Origin: Opitutales bacterium
GTDB lineage: Bacteria > Verrucomicrobiota > Verrucomicrobiia > Opitutales > Coraliomargaritaceae
Reading direction: 5' to 3'
Assembly (NCBI GenBank): GCA_030729385.1
Contig: JANQXM010000042.1
Coordinates: 120,336-172,360 of the forward strand
Length of the DNA stretch: 52,025 bases
Notes under the pieces: generated by a model
The model's input: only the letters and a program-made list of their open reading frames with translations
Told to the model about the DNA's origin: nothing
Database searches by the model: none
Part shown: in pieces, positions 28,072 through 38,713 of the stretch
How positions within the stretch are numbered: the first letter of the stretch is position 1
Layout: the number at the start of each line of letters is the position of its first letter
Translations under genes and position numbers: made by a program

Positions 28072-30123
28072 ATGAAAAGCTTTTTAATCAAAAGCAGTGC
28101 CATGGTTGGTGCTGCACTCCTTTTATCCAATCTCCACGCAGACCAAGAAGATCCGGTCTATCAACTCGAGGACTTCGTAGTGTCGGTGGGGCCCATTGCT
28201 CGTCCGCTGGACGACTATGCTAGCCCAGTGACATCACTCGATAGCGATGCGATTCGACGTGCGGGTGGTGGCACCCTTGGTCAACTGCTCGATGGTCAAC
28301 CAGGAGTGAATGCCACCAGCTTCGGCGCAGGTGCTAGCCGTCCAATCATTCGTGGTTTCGATGGACCGCGTGTGCGTGTCATTGAATCTGGGCTCGGTTC
28401 GCTTGACGTTTCTGAAACCAGTCCGGATCACGCAGTATCCGTTGAACCCTTATTGAGTGATCGAGTAGAAGTTCTTCGCGGGCCTTCTACTCTGCTGTAT
28501 GGTAGCTCTGCCATCGGTGGAGTGGTGAATGTTATTGGAAAAGAGATTCCACGTGAACCAGTTGACAGCAAAGGCTACGATGGCGCGTTTGAAACACGCT
28601 ATGACTCTGTTTCTGAAGGCGAAACGTTGCTGGGTTACTCTACCGTCGGTGGTGATCGTTGGGCTTTGCGCGTAACTGGCCTGACTCGAAAGGCTGATAA
28701 TTATGAGATTCCTGGTGATGCGGAAGCTTACCATGAGGACGAAGAGCACGAAGAAGAGGAATCTGGCGATGAGCTCGAAAGTAGCTTTGTCGAAAACGAC
28801 TACTTCTCGGTAGGTGGCACTTGGTTCTTCGGAGAGCAAAATTACATAGGTGCGTCTTTTTCCAACTACGATGCCTTCTATGGGGTTCCCGGGCATGCGC
28901 ACCATGAAGAAGAGGAGGGTGAGGAAGAAGAACATGGCGAAGAGGGTGTCGCCATCGACCTTGAGCGTAAGCGTTTCGATCTGGAATTAGCTATTTTTGA
29001 ACCCTTCGATTGGATTCAAGCGGCTCGAGTGCGATTGGGGCATACTGATTACGAACACACTGAGCTTGAAGGCGAAGAAGAAGGCACTGTCTTTGAGCGC
29101 GACGGCTGGGAGCTACGTGCTGAGCTTGCCCACCTAGAATGGGCATTTATCGATGAAGGTGTCTTTGGAGTGCAGCTGTCTGATACTGACTTCGAGGCGA
29201 CCGGAGAGGAAGGGGGCGCCTTTGGTGTGCATGCTCAAACGCGTAATCAGGCCATCTTTATCAATGAGCACGTTCATACTGGCGATTTGCATTACGAATT
29301 CGGTGGCCGACTTGAAGCACAGCAAATCGATGCGGAAGGTGCGCTCGATTACGACGATGTCGCAGCCAGTCTAGCAGTGGGTTTCATCTACGATATCGAC
29401 AACAAAAACTCGATTGCCCTTTCGCTCCAGCACTCGCAACGCCATCCGACTTCATCGGAACTCTATGCAGACGGGGCTCACCTCGCGACACAACAATATG
29501 AAGTCGGGGATGATGGACTTGGATTGGAAACTGCTTTAGGTGTCGATCTGAGCCTTCGCCATGAGAGCGAAGTTTGGAGTTCAACAGTCTCCGTATTTTA
29601 TACTCATTTTGAAGATTATATCTATGCACAAGAGACTGGGGCTGAACTCGATGAGCTGCCAGTGTTCGAGTATTCTGCAGTAGCCGCTGCCTTCTATGGC
29701 GTTGAACTGGAAGTCGAGCATCTCATTTACGATTCGACCAACACGCAGGTTCGCATAGGTCTTTTGAGTGATTATGTGAAGGCGGAGAACCGTGATGCCG
29801 GCGAAAACCTACCTCGCATTCCGCCGCTACGAATTGGAGGGAAGCTCCGCGTAGATCATCGGAACTGGGCGGGCGGTATGCTGATTCGCCATGCCTTTGC
29901 TCAGAATGATACCGCTTTATTGGAAACGGATACAGATGCTTACACTGAGTTGAAGGCAGACCTGTCTTATACCTTTGATATAGATGATCACACAGCGCTG
30001 ACGCTTTTTCTGAATGCCGACAACCTGCTCGACGAAGAAATTCGTCATCATACATCGTTTATTAAAGACTTCGCTCCCTTGCCAGGGCGCAACTTCACCG
30101 TCGGGGCACGGATTGCATTCTAG
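28072..30123 (+). CDS. TonB-dependent outer-membrane receptor, probably for zinc (ZnuD-like)
   Basis: A 683-residue receptor. A signal peptide (cut near NLHADQ) is followed by a TonB box-like stretch (LEDFVVSVG). The plug domain contains GGTLGQLLDGQPGVNATSFG, RPIIRGFDGPRVRVIESG and VEVLRGPSTLLYGSSAIGGVVN. A 22-strand barrel ends in GRNFTVGARIAF. Two loops are extremely rich in His and Glu (around EDEEHEEEES and HHEEEEGEEEEHGEE, residues about 215-225 and 275-295), as in the zinc receptor ZnuD. Substrate zinc is inferred from these loops and the His-rich neighbour. Energy would come from an ExbB/ExbD/TonB complex such as the exbD pair at 4-863. The start is ATG 28072, not the upstream TTG. Confidence 0.9.
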   Translation: MKSFLIKSSAMVGAALLLSNLHADQEDPVYQLEDFVVSVGPIARPLDDYASPVTSLDSDAIRRAGGGTLGQLLDGQPGVNATSFGAGASRPIIRGFDGPRVRVIESGLGSLDVSETSPDHAVSVEPLLSDRVEVLRGPSTLLYGSSAIGGVVNVIGKEIPREPVDSKGYDGAFETRYDSVSEGETLLGYSTVGGDRWALRVTGLTRKADNYEIPGDAEAYHEDEEHEEEESGDELESSFVENDYFSVGGTWFFGEQNYIGASFSNYDAFYGVPGHAHHEEEEGEEEEHGEEGVAIDLERKRFDLELAIFEPFDWIQAARVRLGHTDYEHTELEGEEEGTVFERDGWELRAELAHLEWAFIDEGVFGVQLSDTDFEATGEEGGAFGVHAQTRNQAIFINEHVHTGDLHYEFGGRLEAQQIDAEGALDYDDVAASLAVGFIYDIDNKNSIALSLQHSQRHPTSSELYADGAHLATQQYEVGDDGLGLETALGVDLSLRHESEVWSSTVSVFYTHFEDYIYAQETGAELDELPVFEYSAVAAAFYGVELEVEHLIYDSTNTQVRIGLLSDYVKAENRDAGENLPRIPPLRIGGKLRVDHRNWAGGMLIRHAFAQNDTALLETDTDAYTELKADLSYTFDIDDHTALTLFLNADNLLDEEIRHHTSFIKDFAPLPGRNFTVGARIAF

Positions 30124-30178
30124 TAGCCACCAAAGTTTATCTTGGCACATTCATGCTGCCACATTTTCATAGCCGCTT

Positions 30179-30676
30179 ATGACAGAACTAGATCTCGGAC
30201 CAACAGGTGAAATTTGCTTTGACCTACCTTCTCCCTACGAGCCCCATCCATGCGGGTTGCTGCATTTGCCGCGCTTTATTGCAAAGTGCCACAAGCATCT
30301 GGCTGGGGAACTGCCGAAGTCGTATCAGAAGAATTTCTGTCGCGGGTTTGATCGTTTTCTTTCCATGCACCTCGGGGTTGAGCCGAAGCAGGTGTTGGAA
30401 GCAGTCGAGCAGGCGGGTGATGACGAGATTGAGTTGGACCGCTTGCTTGGCGAGTTCTTCCCTGAGGATCTAAAGGTCGTCGAATGGAATCGAGAAGTCA
30501 CTCATAAGGGACAAACTGAAGCTGGTCGCGAGTTTTTAGCAGAATCGCTCACCAATATGGGCTGTCCAGAGATGATCGGCAAGGTCGAGTGCGTCATGGA
30601 TATGATCGATTTCGACGAGGGACGGATTCCCGGATTCTCTGACGAGCGACGTCGAGAATGGGAAGCTGCGCAGTAG
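30179..30676 (+). CDS. DUF5069-family protein
   Basis: A 165-residue cytoplasmic protein. The pattern LLHLPRFIAKCHKHLAGELPKSYQKNFCRGFDRFLSMHLGV matches the DUF5069 core (PR-x-IDKARA...LGI), common in Planctomycetes and Verrucomicrobiota and without known function. The rest is helical and charged, with a late DFDEGRIPGF. It follows the TonB receptor by 55 bases on the same strand, but nothing in it suggests a link to metal uptake. Confidence 0.78.
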   Translation: MTELDLGPTGEICFDLPSPYEPHPCGLLHLPRFIAKCHKHLAGELPKSYQKNFCRGFDRFLSMHLGVEPKQVLEAVEQAGDDEIELDRLLGEFFPEDLKVVEWNREVTHKGQTEAGREFLAESLTNMGCPEMIGKVECVMDMIDFDEGRIPGFSDERRREWEAAQ

Positions 30677-30764
30677 GTTCTGTGTGTCATGTGTAGCATT
30701 CGTTGTGAAACGGATGCTACTGTCGGCGATGGACATAAGCCTGGCAGCGGATGGAAGCATTCAC

Positions 30765-30797
30765 AAAAAAGCCCCGCGAATCGAAATCCGCAGGGCT
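30765..30797 (-). terminator. Rho-independent terminator of the sigma factor gene
   Basis: On the minus strand, AGCCCTGCGGAT pairs with ATTCGCGGGGCT (two G-T pairs) around a TTCG loop, followed by TTTTTT. It lies 27 bases past the stop codon. Confidence 0.88.
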
Positions 30798-30823
30798 AAC
30801 CTATTACAAACAACAGGTCGAAA

Positions 30824-31855
30824 TTAATTGATGCTGCCTTGAGCTGCGAAGAATTCTTGGAGCACTTCCATCTTCTTCTGCTCAATACGCTCTTCCTGCA
30901 CTTCCTCCTTTGAGCGCTGGCGTTCATTTTCAGTCATAATGCGGCGCATTTTGTGGATCGCGATATTCTGAATTTGGCGGACACGTTCGCGTGTGATCTC
31001 AAACTTCTCGCCAACTTCTTCGAGAGTGAGTGGGCGGCTGCCGTCGAGACCGAAGCGAAGGCGTATAATCTCGCCTTCTCGTTCCTCTAGCAGGCCGATG
31101 ACAGAAGCGATGTCATTGCTCATCGACTTCCCTTCTAGGTCTTCTAGGGGGGTGGCTTGGTTCTCGTCGCCGACGAGTTCGCCAAAACTGGTGTCACCGT
31201 CTTCGCCAACCGGCGCATCGAGTGAGGCTGGGCGGACGCTGACGGATTTGAGGTGGGCGATCTTGTTGACCGGTATGCCCATTACATATCCAATTTCTTC
31301 ATCGGAGGGCTCGCGATCGAGTTCGTCCGCCAGTTGGGCAGTTACCTTGCGGATCTTCGCGATTTTATCGACTAAGTGAACTGGTAGGCGGATGGTTTTG
31401 CTCTGATTTGCAAGTGCTCTTTTGATGGACTGTTTGATCCACCAAGCCGCATAAGTGCTGAGCTTGCCACCTTTTGAAGGGTCGAAGCGTTCGACGGCTT
31501 TGATGAGACCGATGTTGCCTTCGCTTATCAGGTCGAGCAGTGGAAGGCCGAAATTGTTATAGTCGTGGGCGATCTTAACCACCAAGCGGAGGTTCGCGGA
31601 GATCATGTGGTCACGAGCGGCTTTGTCGCCTTTTTGGATGCGGGCGGCCAGCTTGATTTCCTCCTTAGGAGTGAGCAGTGGCGTTTTGCCGATTTCCTGC
31701 ATGTAGGTGCGCATGACATTACGATCTGCGGATGGTAATTCACGAACGTCAGTGACCGCTTCCACTGGATCTGATTCCGAGCGTGGCACGCGGGAACGTT
31801 TGGGTGCGAGTGGGCGACTGTTGCGAATTTTTTCTGCTGCCGATTTCTGTGCCAT
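30824..31855 (-). CDS. RNA polymerase sigma-70 family factor (RpoD/RpoS-like) without region 1.1
   Basis: A 343-residue primary-type sigma factor. Region 1.2 is at about residues 45-75 (MRTYMQEIGKTPLLTPKEE). Region 2 contains DLISEGNIGLIKAVERFDP and FSTYAxWWI-like KLSTYAAWWIKQSIKRA, region 3 follows, and region 4 has EVGEKFEITRERVRQIQ. Region 1.1 is missing; the N-terminus is a short basic tail. After region 4.2 there is an unusual charged extension of about 40 residues (NERQRSKEEVQEERIEQKK). It could be the housekeeping factor of this lineage or a group 2 alternative; the window does not decide. Confidence 0.92.
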   Translation of the reverse strand: MAQKSAAEKIRNSRPLAPKRSRVPRSESDPVEAVTDVRELPSADRNVMRTYMQEIGKTPLLTPKEEIKLAARIQKGDKAARDHMISANLRLVVKIAHDYNNFGLPLLDLISEGNIGLIKAVERFDPSKGGKLSTYAAWWIKQSIKRALANQSKTIRLPVHLVDKIAKIRKVTAQLADELDREPSDEEIGYVMGIPVNKIAHLKSVSVRPASLDAPVGEDGDTSFGELVGDENQATPLEDLEGKSMSNDIASVIGLLEEREGEIIRLRFGLDGSRPLTLEEVGEKFEITRERVRQIQNIAIHKMRRIMTENERQRSKEEVQEERIEQKKMEVLQEFFAAQGSIN

Positions 31856-31947
31856 GATAATGTCTGCGTTAGAAGCGTTTATTGCTTACCTGTTTAGAGC
31901 ATGGACAGGGAAACTTATTCCTTGTTCATATAAATCTATCGCAGAAA

Positions 31948-31967
31948 TTTCGGTAGCCTTACCGAAA
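31948..31967 (-). terminator. Possible terminator of trpE
   Basis: A perfect 8-bp stem TTTCGGTA/TACCGAAA with a 4-base loop, 13 bases past the trpE stop on the minus strand. The following T content is weak (ATTTC), so confidence is moderate. Confidence 0.5.
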
Positions 31968-31980
31968 GAATCGAAAAAAC

Positions 31981-33474
<1,494 letters not shown>

Positions 33475-33488
33475 GGGAATGGAAAACG

Positions 33489-33669
33489 TCGAACGTTGAA
33501 CTTCGAACGCCGAACGTCGAATAAATTTTCAAGGACTAATGGTTGAAAGGATGAATTATTGAATGAGGGTCATGGCTCATGCTCGGCGGCAGCTAAAGCA
33601 GCCGGTCCAAGCCTTGCACAGTGGCTCATTAGAAAATCGAAGTTGAGCGTTCGAAGTTCAATGTTCAAG
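33489..33669. repeat. Converging arrays of a heptamer (GAACNNN) between trpE and purK
   Basis: The left array 33489-33521 has four steps of GAAC plus three variable bases. The array at 33637-33669 is the same type on the other strand, and the two share a central block (TTGAACTTCGAACGC in the reverse complement). About 115 bases of unique sequence lie between. The right array covers the purK stop codon at 33665-33667 and lies directly upstream of trpE in the other sense. Confidence 0.78.
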
Positions 33670-34807
33670 CGCCTGCAAGGCGCGCAAAGTGCGCTTCGGC
33701 TGACTGTAGGGTTTCCTCAATATCGTCGCCGACCACGCAGAAGTGCCCCATCTTGCGTCCCGGGCGTGCTTCGCCTTTGTCGTAGAGGTGGAGTTTTACG
33801 TTCGGATCGCTGAGTAGCCCAGCCCAGTCGGGTTCGCCATTTTGCCAGACATCGCCCAGCAGGTTGATCATTACGGTCGCGCTCTCTAGGTCGGTAGAGC
33901 CAAAAGGTAAGTCAGTGACTGCCCGAATGTGCTGCTCGAATTGCGAAGTGACGCAGCCGTCGATTGTGTAGTGACCTGAATTGTGGGGGCGCGGGGCCAT
34001 TTCGTTGATGATCAGGCTGCCGTCTTCGTCGAGAAAGAGCTCTACTGCAATTAGCCCGACCACATTCAGCTTGTCGGCAATCTTACAGGCAAGCGCCTCA
34101 CCCGCAGCACAGGTCGCATCCGTTACACGCGCGGGAACGATCGAGGCGTGTAGGATATGGTGCACGTGGATGTTTTCCGACATAGGGAAAGTGATTTTTG
34201 AGCCATCGACCTTGCGGGCGCAGACGACGGAAAATTCACCGATGTGGTGGATCCATTTTTCAACGACGACACGTGGTGGGCGTTCTAGAAAGTTCCAGAG
34301 GTATTCACAGTCTGCGGCTTCTTCGGGGGCATTGAGCTTGATCTGACCTTTACCGTCATAACCAAAGGCAGCGGTTTTAATCACGCAGGGGTAACCAATT
34401 GCTTCGACCGCAGCCTTCAAGCTTTCAGGGGAGTCCGCATATTCAAAAGGCACGCAAGGCAGACCGTTTTCCTTGAGAAAATCTTTTTCGCGTTGGCGGT
34501 GCTGGCAAATGTGTAGCGCTTGTTTACCTGGCATCACTGGCTTGATCGCGCTCAGCATGTCGAGCACCTCGGCAGGTATGTTTTCAAACTCCAAGGTGAT
34601 GATATCGACGCCCTCAGCAAATGCGCGCAGCGCTGCTTCATCGGAGTAGGGCGCATTCACTTCTTTATCCGCCACCATACCTGCAGTGCAGGGACCAGAT
34701 GGTTCGAAGATGTGAAAGCGATAGCCTAAAGCGCGGCCAGCGAGAATGAGCATGCGACCGAGTTGTCCCCCGCCAAGAATACCAATGGTGCTACCTGGTG
34801 TAATCAT
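33665..34807 (-). CDS. purK: N5-carboxyaminoimidazole ribonucleotide synthase
   Basis: An ATP-grasp enzyme that carboxylates aminoimidazole ribonucleotide for purine synthesis. It is 380 residues. N-terminal IGILGGGQLGRMLILAGRALGY is the signature. ATP-grasp parts are PCVIKTAAFGYDGKGQ, VVEKWIHHIGEFSVV and INEMAPRPHNSGHYTIDGC. Its ATG overlaps the purE stop codon by one base (TAATG), so translation is probably coupled. The last codons and stop lie inside a repeat array, so the C-terminus may have been altered by it. Confidence 0.96.
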   Translation of the reverse strand: MITPGSTIGILGGGQLGRMLILAGRALGYRFHIFEPSGPCTAGMVADKEVNAPYSDEAALRAFAEGVDIITLEFENIPAEVLDMLSAIKPVMPGKQALHICQHRQREKDFLKENGLPCVPFEYADSPESLKAAVEAIGYPCVIKTAAFGYDGKGQIKLNAPEEAADCEYLWNFLERPPRVVVEKWIHHIGEFSVVCARKVDGSKITFPMSENIHVHHILHASIVPARVTDATCAAGEALACKIADKLNVVGLIAVELFLDEDGSLIINEMAPRPHNSGHYTIDGCVTSQFEQHIRAVTDLPFGSTDLESATVMINLLGDVWQNGEPDWAGLLSDPNVKLHLYDKGEARPGRKMGHFCVVGDDIEETLQSAEAHFARLAGA

Positions 34808-35310
34808 TATGCTTCCGGTAGCTCAGTAGAGAGCACGGTGTTAGTTTGATTTTCGCGGAAAGCCTTGAGGCGGTCACGCACGCCGCTGTCGTTGAGCGAA
34901 AGGATTGAGGCGGCGGAGAGCGCGGCGTTTTTCGCGCCAGCGACACCGATTGCCAAAGTCATGACTGGGATGCCTGCGGGCATCTGCACGATGGAAAGAA
35001 GCGAGTCTTGCCCACTCAGTGCCTTCGATTGCACTGGCACGCCGAGCACGGGCAGGTGAGTCATAGCAGCAGTCATACCTGGTAGGTGGGCTGCGCCGCC
35101 AGCACCGGCGATGATGATTTGGATGCCACGCGCCTCGGCTTCTTCTGCGTAAGAGTAGAGTAGTTTCGGGGTGCGGTGCGCACTCACGATCTTCGTTTCG
35201 AAGGGAATTTCGAGCTGTTTGAGCAAGGCTGCGGCTTCACCCATGGTGCTCCAATCTGATTGGCTTCCCATGATGATCCCGACGACGGCGTTGTTTGCGT
35301 TGGCTTCCAT
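34807..35310 (-). CDS. purE: N5-carboxyaminoimidazole ribonucleotide mutase
   Basis: Converts N5-CAIR to CAIR in purine synthesis, working with PurK. It has 167 residues from [56 protein letters not shown] and [27 protein letters not shown] are the class I PurE motifs, with the catalytic His in SAHRTP. The frame is open to 35397 but the extra residues are not family-like. It overlaps purK by one base. Confidence 0.96.
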   Translation of the reverse strand: MEANANNAVVGIIMGSQSDWSTMGEAAALLKQLEIPFETKIVSAHRTPKLLYSYAEEAEARGIQIIIAGAGGAAHLPGMTAAMTHLPVLGVPVQSKALSGQDSLLSIVQMPAGIPVMTLAIGVAGAKNAALSAASILSLNDSGVRDRLKAFRENQTNTVLSTELPEA

Positions 35311-35496
35311 GGGGGCAAGATAAGTGGATTCCTTGAGGGAATTCAACCTTTGAAGCGTTGAAATGGTGCTTTGCAATTTTCTCGATTCCCGAGGCATGCG
35401 CAGAGAGTTCTACTCGAGTGGCCGTCCGTGCGTTTGATTCAGACGGTGACTCTGTTTGTGCCGTGCTCTCGGTGTAGTTGGGCGATGAGGCAGTTC

Positions 35497-37119
35497 TTAT
35501 CCAGCAACTGGCTTAAGTGTGTAATCTCTCGCTAAGGTGCGAAAGCTCTCTGCTTCGCTCTGCGCCCATGCTTCGGATTCGTCGAGTTCTTGGGCGAGGA
35601 GTTGGGCGATGCGGTCTGCTGAATCGATGGCGGCTTGTGCGTTGAGTAGCAGGATGCGGGTCCGACGGGAAAGGATGTCTTCGACCTTGCGGGCCATTTC
35701 GTTCTGAATGGACCAGACGGCATCAGCCATGGTGTAAGGGAGATCAGAATGGATGCGTTGAGCTAGTTCGGGGCGCTCTGCGATGAGTGCTTGAATTTGT
35801 GGAGCGTCACAGCCGTAAAGTGCGAAATGGGTAGGGACGGCTGCCTCTAGCCGTCCGTTCATTTCATCGGCGGACGTCTGAGGGCAGACGTCCCTACCGC
35901 CGTGCAACTTCAATTCCGCGGTCTTGCATGGCAATGCGCTGAGCCCGCCGAGCGTTTCGGCTTGGTCGATGGCGTCTTCGGCCATGTGGCGATAAGTGGT
36001 CCATTTGCCGCCGGTGATGGTGAGTAGACCGCTGTCGGAAATCAGGATTGTGTGGTCGCGTGACAGGGCGGCGGTGTTGCCTTCGCTGTCGTGGGCTTTC
36101 ACGAGTGGGCGCAGACCGGCGAAGACGCTGAGCACGTCAGATCGTTGTGGGTCTTTGGCTAAATACTGAGCGGCGTTTTTGAGGATAAACTCGATTTCCT
36201 CTTCAAGCGCGACGGGTTCGAGGTCGATGCTTTCGACGGGAGTGTCGGTGGTGCCGACGATCACATGGTCGTGCCACGGCACTGCAAAGAGCACTCGACC
36301 GTCCGTTGTTTGTGGCACCATCACTGCGGCGTCACCAGGGACGAACTCTTTGGGCAGCACGATATGCACGCCTTGGCTGGCGGCGATAATCTTGGGTGTA
36401 ATTGGATTATCAATACGGCGTAGGGCATCAGTGAAAACGCCGGTCGCGTTAATGATGACTTTCCCGGCGAGTGTAAAAGCTTCGCCGGTTTCGGTGTCTT
36501 CGCAGTGGACGGCACGGATGAGTCCGTCTGTTTTTTCAAAGCCTGTGGCTTTAATGTAGTTCAAGGCGATGCCACCGTGGTCATAAACTGTTTGCGCGAG
36601 ATCGATCGCCAGCCGTGCGTCGTCGAATTGACCATCGTAGTAGATCACGCCGCCTTGCAGGCCCTCTGTCTCAAGAGTTGGGATACGTTCGAGTGTTTCT
36701 TCTTTGCTGAGATTCTTTGAAGGCTTGAGCCCCAGTTTACCCGCTAGCATATCGTAAACTTTGAGACCGATTCCGTAAAAGGGACCGTCCCACCACTTAT
36801 AGATCGGGACGATAAAGGATTGGTGGCGGACGAGGTGGGGCGCATTCGCGCACAGGCGACCGCGTTCTTTCAAGGCGTCTAGCACGAGCGAAATATTACC
36901 CTGTTTCAGATAGCGCACGCCGCCATGCACCAGCTTAGTGCTTCGACTGGACGTGCCTTGCGCAAAGTCCGCTTGCTCTATGAGGGCGACTGAGTGTCCG
37001 CGACTGGCGGCATCGACCGCGCAGCCTAGACCGGTTGCGCCGCCTCCTATGATGACGATATCGAAAGGTGCTGTGCGCGACTTCAGTTTCGTCAATGCCT
37101 CGTTACGATTCATTGGCAA
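35497..37119 (-). CDS. glpD: Glycerol-3-phosphate dehydrogenase (FAD), carrying a translated palindromic repeat
   Basis: Oxidises glycerol-3-phosphate to dihydroxyacetone phosphate and passes electrons to the quinone pool at the membrane. It is 540 residues. The FAD site is DIVIIGGGATGLGCAVDAASRG, followed by GTSSRSTKLVHGGVRYLKQGN. TGGKWTTYRHMAEDA is the late FAD/substrate motif, and the C-terminal DUF domain follows. At about residues 408-430, between LKLHG and HFALYG, lies a segment encoded by a twin-hairpin repeat (35831-35897). It keeps the frame and adds a peptide with no family counterpart that I recall. It lies upstream of purE on the same strand, with mqo next: two membrane-associated quinone-reducing enzymes side by side. 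Confidence 0.94.
   Translation of the reverse strand: MPMNRNEALTKLKSRTAPFDIVIIGGGATGLGCAVDAASRGHSVALIEQADFAQGTSSRSTKLVHGGVRYLKQGNISLVLDALKERGRLCANAPHLVRHQSFIVPIYKWWDGPFYGIGLKVYDMLAGKLGLKPSKNLSKEETLERIPTLETEGLQGGVIYYDGQFDDARLAIDLAQTVYDHGGIALNYIKATGFEKTDGLIRAVHCEDTETGEAFTLAGKVIINATGVFTDALRRIDNPITPKIIAASQGVHIVLPKEFVPGDAAVMVPQTTDGRVLFAVPWHDHVIVGTTDTPVESIDLEPVALEEEIEFILKNAAQYLAKDPQRSDVLSVFAGLRPLVKAHDSEGNTAALSRDHTILISDSGLLTITGGKWTTYRHMAEDAIDQAETLGGLSALPCKTAELKLHGGRDVCPQTSADEMNGRLEAAVPTHFALYGCDAPQIQALIAERPELAQRIHSDLPYTMADAVWSIQNEMARKVEDILSRRTRILLLNAQAAIDSADRIAQLLAQELDESEAWAQSEAESFRTLARDYTLKPVAG
35831..35897. repeat. Twin-hairpin palindromic repeat inside glpD
   Basis: Two 27-base arms (35831-35857 and 35871-35897) in inverted orientation with a 13-base spacer. 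Each arm begins GTAGGGACG on its own strand, has two variable bases, TGCC plus a short loop, the complement of the variable bases, and CGTCCG, so each arm is itself a hairpin. It is read through in frame by glpD. A second copy lies at 45065-45138. Confidence 0.9.
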
Positions 37120-37174
37120 AACTTAACCGAAGTCGCCGGGCAATGGCGATAGGAATGTTGCGCGATGGCGCTGC

Positions 37175-38713
37175 TTACTCGCTCTTTGCGTTGGTCGCTG
37201 CGTCGATCTGGAGCAGCGCGTCGGCCTTCGAGCGTAACTCGTGGTAGCGGGCTTGGTCTTCGGCGAGGTTTTCGCCGTAAGCCGGAGTCATTGCTTTGAG
37301 TGTGCTTTGCCAGGCTTCTGTCTTCACTTCATCGGGAAAGCATTTTTCTAGCACTTCGATGATAATCGAAACAGCAGTGGATGCGCCGGGTGATGCACCG
37401 AGCAGTGCGGCGATGCTGCCGTCTTGTGCAGCGACGACTTCTGTGCCGAACTCAAGCTTACCCGTGCTGTCGGGGCTCTTCTTGATGATCTGCACGCGTT
37501 GACCAGCGGTGACTAGTTTCCAATCTTCTTCCTTTGCGTCAGGGAAAAATTCACGGAGCCCATCGACGCGGTCGCTGTGTGACTTGCGGCACTCGTTGAT
37601 CAAGTATTGTGTGAGCGACATGTTATCGCGACCGACTGCGAGAAGGGGGAGAATGTTGTCCAACTTTACTGATTTGATCAGGTCGAGTATGGAGCCTTCC
37701 TTTAGGAATTTAGGAGAGAAGCCGGCGTAGGGTCCAAAGAGTAGTGCCTTCTTGCCATCGATCACCCGCGTGTCGAGGTGGGGGACGGACATCGGTGGTG
37801 CGCCAACGGCTGCTTTGCCATATACTTTAGCGGCGTGTCTTTCGATGACATCTTGGTCTGTGCACACGAGGAACTGACCGCTGACAGGGAAGCCGCCAAA
37901 GCCGAGACCTTCCGGAATGCCAGATTTTTGTAACAGGTGAAGTGAGCCGCCACCTGCGCCGATGAAGGCGAACTTTGCGCGCAGCTTGCGTTTGCCTTCG
38001 GTCTCACTGTTGATTTTTACACGCCAGCGGCCATCAGGCTTTTGGTAGATGCCAGTGACACGTGCTTGCATGGCGAGTTCGACGCCATCCAATGAGATGA
38101 GGTAGTCGACGAGTTGCTGTGTGAGTGCGCCGAAGTTGATATCGGTTCCAGACTCAACACGTGTGGCTGCGATTGGCTCGTCGCTCGGGCGCCCTTCAGT
38201 CAGTAGGGGTGCCCAGCGCGAAATCATGGCTTTGTCTTCGCTGTAGACCATTTCTCCGAAGAGGTGCTGTTTGCGCATCGCAGCGAAGCGTTGACGTAAA
38301 AACTCTTGATCTTCCTTGCCGCGCACGAAACTCATGTGCGGGACACGTTTGATGAAAACCGAGGGATCTTTGATCACGCCTTGCTCGACGAGGAATGCCC
38401 AGAAGTGTTTGGAATTTTCAAACTGCTCGTTGATCTCGACGGCCTTGGAAATTTCGACACTACCGTCTGCCTGCTGAGGCGTGTAGTTCAGCTCGCACAG
38501 CGCGGCGTGACCCGTTCCGGCATTGTTCCATGCGTGCGAGCTTTCAAGTGCGACGCGTGGTAGTGATTCAACGATTTGAATTGTGAAATCAGGGTTCAGC
38601 TTCTTGAGCATGATGCCCAGTGTGGCACTCATGATTCCCCCGCCGATTAGGACGATGTCAGGATTGTCAAGAATGGGACCCGTGGACGGGCGGACGGTGC
38701 GTGTGGTCGTCAT
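37175..38713 (-). CDS. mqo: Malate:quinone oxidoreductase
   Basis: Oxidises malate to oxaloacetate with FAD and reduces quinone, a membrane-associated replacement for or partner of malate dehydrogenase in the TCA cycle. It is 512 residues, as usual. The FAD site VLIGGGIMSATLGIMLKKL is at residues 21-39. ESSHAWNNAGTGHAALCELNYTP, FIGAGGGSLHLLQKSGI and GFGGFPVSGQFLVC are typical. The C-terminal LLGASPGASTAV is also standard. It precedes glpD on the same strand (55-base gap). Confidence 0.97.
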   Translation of the reverse strand: MTTTRTVRPSTGPILDNPDIVLIGGGIMSATLGIMLKKLNPDFTIQIVESLPRVALESSHAWNNAGTGHAALCELNYTPQQADGSVEISKAVEINEQFENSKHFWAFLVEQGVIKDPSVFIKRVPHMSFVRGKEDQEFLRQRFAAMRKQHLFGEMVYSEDKAMISRWAPLLTEGRPSDEPIAATRVESGTDINFGALTQQLVDYLISLDGVELAMQARVTGIYQKPDGRWRVKINSETEGKRKLRAKFAFIGAGGGSLHLLQKSGIPEGLGFGGFPVSGQFLVCTDQDVIERHAAKVYGKAAVGAPPMSVPHLDTRVIDGKKALLFGPYAGFSPKFLKEGSILDLIKSVKLDNILPLLAVGRDNMSLTQYLINECRKSHSDRVDGLREFFPDAKEEDWKLVTAGQRVQIIKKSPDSTGKLEFGTEVVAAQDGSIAALLGASPGASTAVSIIIEVLEKCFPDEVKTEAWQSTLKAMTPAYGENLAEDQARYHELRSKADALLQIDAATNAKSE

